Of a stretch of 64,000 nt of DNA, positions 62,207 through 64,000 are shown in pieces. The stretch's first letter is position 1. Every line of letters starts with the position of its first letter. A program made the position numbers and the translations under genes. Under the pieces are notes generated by a model. It had not been told where the DNA came from. It saw nothing but the letters and a program-made list of their open reading frames with translations, and made no database searches. The stretch is taken from positions 3,534,001 to 3,598,000 of the forward strand of contig NZ_JAGPYQ010000001.1 in assembly GCF_018070025.1 (NCBI RefSeq). The letters are read 5' to 3'. The stretch is from Streptomyces liliiviolaceus (GTDB taxonomy: Bacteria; Actinomycetota; Actinomycetes; Streptomycetales; Streptomycetaceae).

Positions 62207-62236
62207 TTGGCCACCGCGTAGTCGCACGACTACTGT
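62207..62236 (+). promoter_or_regulatory. Promoter with palindromic operator for the second NlpC/P60 gene
   Basis: TTGGCC (62207-62212) and TACTGT (62231-62236) with an 18-bp spacer. GTAGTCG-CA-CGACTAC (62218-62233) is a 16-bp perfect palindrome overlapping the -10. Confidence 0.5.
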
Positions 62237-62292
62237 CTGGCGCGTTTCCCCCAACTCCGGGGGTCCGTCAGCGGAAGGGAGTGCGGCTTCCT

Positions 62293-63303
62293 GTGGGGTC
62301 CCATCGCCGCCTTGCACCGTCCGGCTTCGACCGGGGCGCCCGAGGCGCCACCCTGTGCGTACTGACCGTCGCCGCCGCGGCCCTCGGCGTCCTGCCGGCC
62401 GGCGCCGCGCCGCAGGACGACAACCGCGCGGAGGTGGACCGCCTGTACGAGGAGGCGGAGCACGCCACCGAGTCGTACAACAAGGCCGACGAGCGCGCCG
62501 ATCTCCTGCGCGACGAGGTGGACAGGGCGCAGGACCGGATCGCCCGACAGCAGGACCGCATCAACACCATGCGGGACGCGCTCGGTTCGCTCGCCGGGGC
62601 CCAGTACCGCTCCGGCGGCCTCGACCCCTCGCTGGCGCTGATGTTCGCCGACGACCCCGACGAGTACCTGGACAAGGCCGCCGCGCTCGACCGGATCAGC
62701 GCCCGCCAGGCCGGGGAACTGAAGGAACTGCAGACAGCCATGCGCGACCTCGCCCAGGAACGTGCGGAGACGACGAGCAAGCTCGACGAACTGGACCGCA
62801 GCCGCGAGGCCGTCGCCCGGCACAAACGCACCGTCGAGCGGAAGCTGTCCAAGGCACGGCAACTGCTCAACTCGATGCCGGACGCCGACCGCGCCGCCTA
62901 CGACCGGGCCTCCCGCTCCGGCCGGGCCCCCGACCTCACCGGCGCCGTCCCGTCCTCCGGGCGCGCTGCCGCCGCCGTCGCCGCGGCCCGCTCCGCGGTC
63001 GGCCGCCCGTACATCTGGGGCGCCAACGGGCCCTCCGGCTTCGACTGTTCGGGCCTCACCCAGTGGTCGTACGCGCAGGCCGGTGTCGGTCTGCCGCGCA
63101 CCTCGCAGGCCCAGGCGCACGCCGGACGGCAGGTGCCGCTCTCCCAGGCGCAGCCCGGTGACATCGTCACCTACCGGGACGACGCCAGCCACGTCGGCAT
63201 GTACGTGGGCAACGGCCAGGTGGTCCACGCGCCCTACCCGGGCGCCGCGGTCCGCTACGACCCGGTGGGCATGATGCCCGTCTCGGCCGTGACGCGCCCC
63301 TGA
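62293..63303 (+). CDS. NlpC/P60 peptidoglycan endopeptidase, second paralogue
   Basis: A 336-residue paralogue of the preceding protein with the same layout: signal peptide (VLTVAAAALGVLPAGAAPQDD), coiled coil (residues 50-190) and catalytic Cys252 in FDCSGLTQWSYAQAG and His in SHVGMYVG. GTG 62293 (VGSHRRLAPS) is chosen by analogy with the paralogue; GTG 62281 is in frame. Confidence 0.9.
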   Translation: MGSHRRLAPSGFDRGARGATLCVLTVAAAALGVLPAGAAPQDDNRAEVDRLYEEAEHATESYNKADERADLLRDEVDRAQDRIARQQDRINTMRDALGSLAGAQYRSGGLDPSLALMFADDPDEYLDKAAALDRISARQAGELKELQTAMRDLAQERAETTSKLDELDRSREAVARHKRTVERKLSKARQLLNSMPDADRAAYDRASRSGRAPDLTGAVPSSGRAAAAVAAARSAVGRPYIWGANGPSGFDCSGLTQWSYAQAGVGLPRTSQAQAHAGRQVPLSQAQPGDIVTYRDDASHVGMYVGNGQVVHAPYPGAAVRYDPVGMMPVSAVTRP

Positions 63304-63335
63304 CCCGTCGCACCCCGCGCCGTACGATCAGGATC

Positions 63336-64000
63336 GTGGCTGGTCGTGGACGTGCGCCGAAGAGGGTCATGGGGCTGTTGCTGGCGGGCCTGACGGGTCT
63401 GGCGGGGCTGACGGGACTGGTCGGCTGCGGCGGCTCCGCCGGGACCGACGCCGCGTCCGCCGAGGTCCGCCAGGTGCTGGACCGGCGGGCGGCGGCGGTG
63501 CGCGACGGCAGCGAGAAGGCCTTCGTGGCGACGGCGCCGCCCGGCTCCGTCGCCGCCGCCGAACGGGCCGGGGCGCGCACGGAGTTCAGGAACCTGCGCG
63601 CGGTCCCGCTGACCGACTGGTCGTACCGCGTGACCGGCTTGCACCGCTCGGGCGACCGCGCCACGGCCGACGCGGAGCTGCGCTACCGCATCGACGGCTA
63701 CGACCGGGCGCCCGTCGTCACCCCGCGCACGCTGAGCCTCGTCCGCGCCGGGGGACGCTGGTACGTGAGCGCCGACCGGCCCGCGGGCGACGCGAGCCGG
63801 CAACTGTGGGAGCAGGGGCCCGTGCTGGCCGTACGCGGCGAGCACAGCCTCGTCCTGGGGGTCGGGCAGTCCCGCGGCACGCTGCGCGGTTACGCGGACC
63901 TCGCCGACCGCGCGGTGCCCGCGGTACGGGAGGCGTGGGGCGGGAAGTGGCCGGGGAAGGTCGTCGTCCTCGTACCGAAGTCGCTGGAGGGCATGGCGGA
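63336..64000 (+). CDS. Exported lipoprotein, N-terminal part (truncated by window edge)
   Basis: The reading frame from GTG 63336 is open to the end of the window (221 codons visible). It starts with a basic N-terminus, a hydrophobic repeat-like segment (GLTGLAGLTGLVG) and a lipobox Cys (GLVGCGGSA), so it is a lipoprotein. The visible part, ending KVVVLVPKSLEGMA, is a novel or unrecognised domain; a C-terminal enzymatic domain may follow. TACGAT (63323-63328), 7 bp before the GTG, suggests a leaderless transcript. Confidence 0.8.
   Translation, partial: MAGRGRAPKRVMGLLLAGLTGLAGLTGLVGCGGSAGTDAASAEVRQVLDRRAAAVRDGSEKAFVATAPPGSVAAAERAGARTEFRNLRAVPLTDWSYRVTGLHRSGDRATADAELRYRIDGYDRAPVVTPRTLSLVRAGGRWYVSADRPAGDASRQLWEQGPVLAVRGEHSLVLGVGQSRGTLRGYADLADRAVPAVREAWGGKWPGKVVVLVPKSLEGMA

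Overview
The window is chromosomal DNA of a Streptomyces or very close relative. GC is very high, GTG starts are common, genes are densely packed on both strands, and the gene set and order (lipB, aceE, sucB-lpd, pepA, cob genes, pspA, nadA, cta/qcr, trpD, NlpC/P60 pair) match, from memory, the conserved core region of S. coelicolor around SCO2134-SCO2193 in reverse. I see no prophage, insertion sequence, CRISPR array, tRNA/rRNA or biosynthetic cluster. Nearly all coding space is ordinary vertically inherited core genome.

Layout. 1-11 kb: truncated lipB, a TPR regulator, an FAD oxidoreductase, TIGR01777 epimerase, GNAT, a MarP-like membrane protease, a peptidoglycan-recognition amidase, an SDR and a WYL regulator. 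11-21 kb: central carbon metabolism (aceE, a GntR regulator, sucB, lpd) and pepA. 21-30 kb: cobalamin lower-ligand genes cobS, cobT and an MBL-cobU fusion, interleaved with an MprF-like lysyltransferase and two methyltransferases. 30-38 kb: envelope stress (pspA, pspAA, two-component system, RND pump). 38-43 kb: nadA divergent from erpA, a membrane-anchored protein and a PfkB kinase. 43-55 kb: a cysteine desulfurase-TusA fusion, then the respiratory genes ctaC-ctaD-ctaF and ctaE-qcrC-qcrA-qcrB, separated by an L,D-transpeptidase and an atypical receiver protein. 54.7-64 kb: trpD, a SAM-IV riboswitch with a six-codon leader ORF before a class V aminotransferase, a rhomboid-Lrp pair, zinc-ribbon and NYN proteins, two NlpC/P60 endopeptidases and a truncated lipoprotein.

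The genes form coherent physiological groups: PDH E1/E2/E3, the terminal bcc-aa3 respiratory supercomplex, Fe-S and sulfur handling (erpA, nadA, the desulfurase-TusA fusion, the class V enzyme) and cell-wall turnover.

The most unusual material is non-coding. A dispersed intergenic element with core GCGCAGTTCCCCGCGCCCCT or its complement occurs about 37 times, mostly at gene ends, sometimes as tandem arrays and once as a perfect 22-bp terminator stem. Other signals are a TGATCGATCA motif shared by the aceE and lpd upstream regions, a perfect palindrome covering the ctaE start codon, dyads at nadA/erpA, ctaC and both NlpC promoters, and the SAM-IV leader arrangement. A methyltransferase gene apparently starts with CTG inside a CTGA stop/start overlap.
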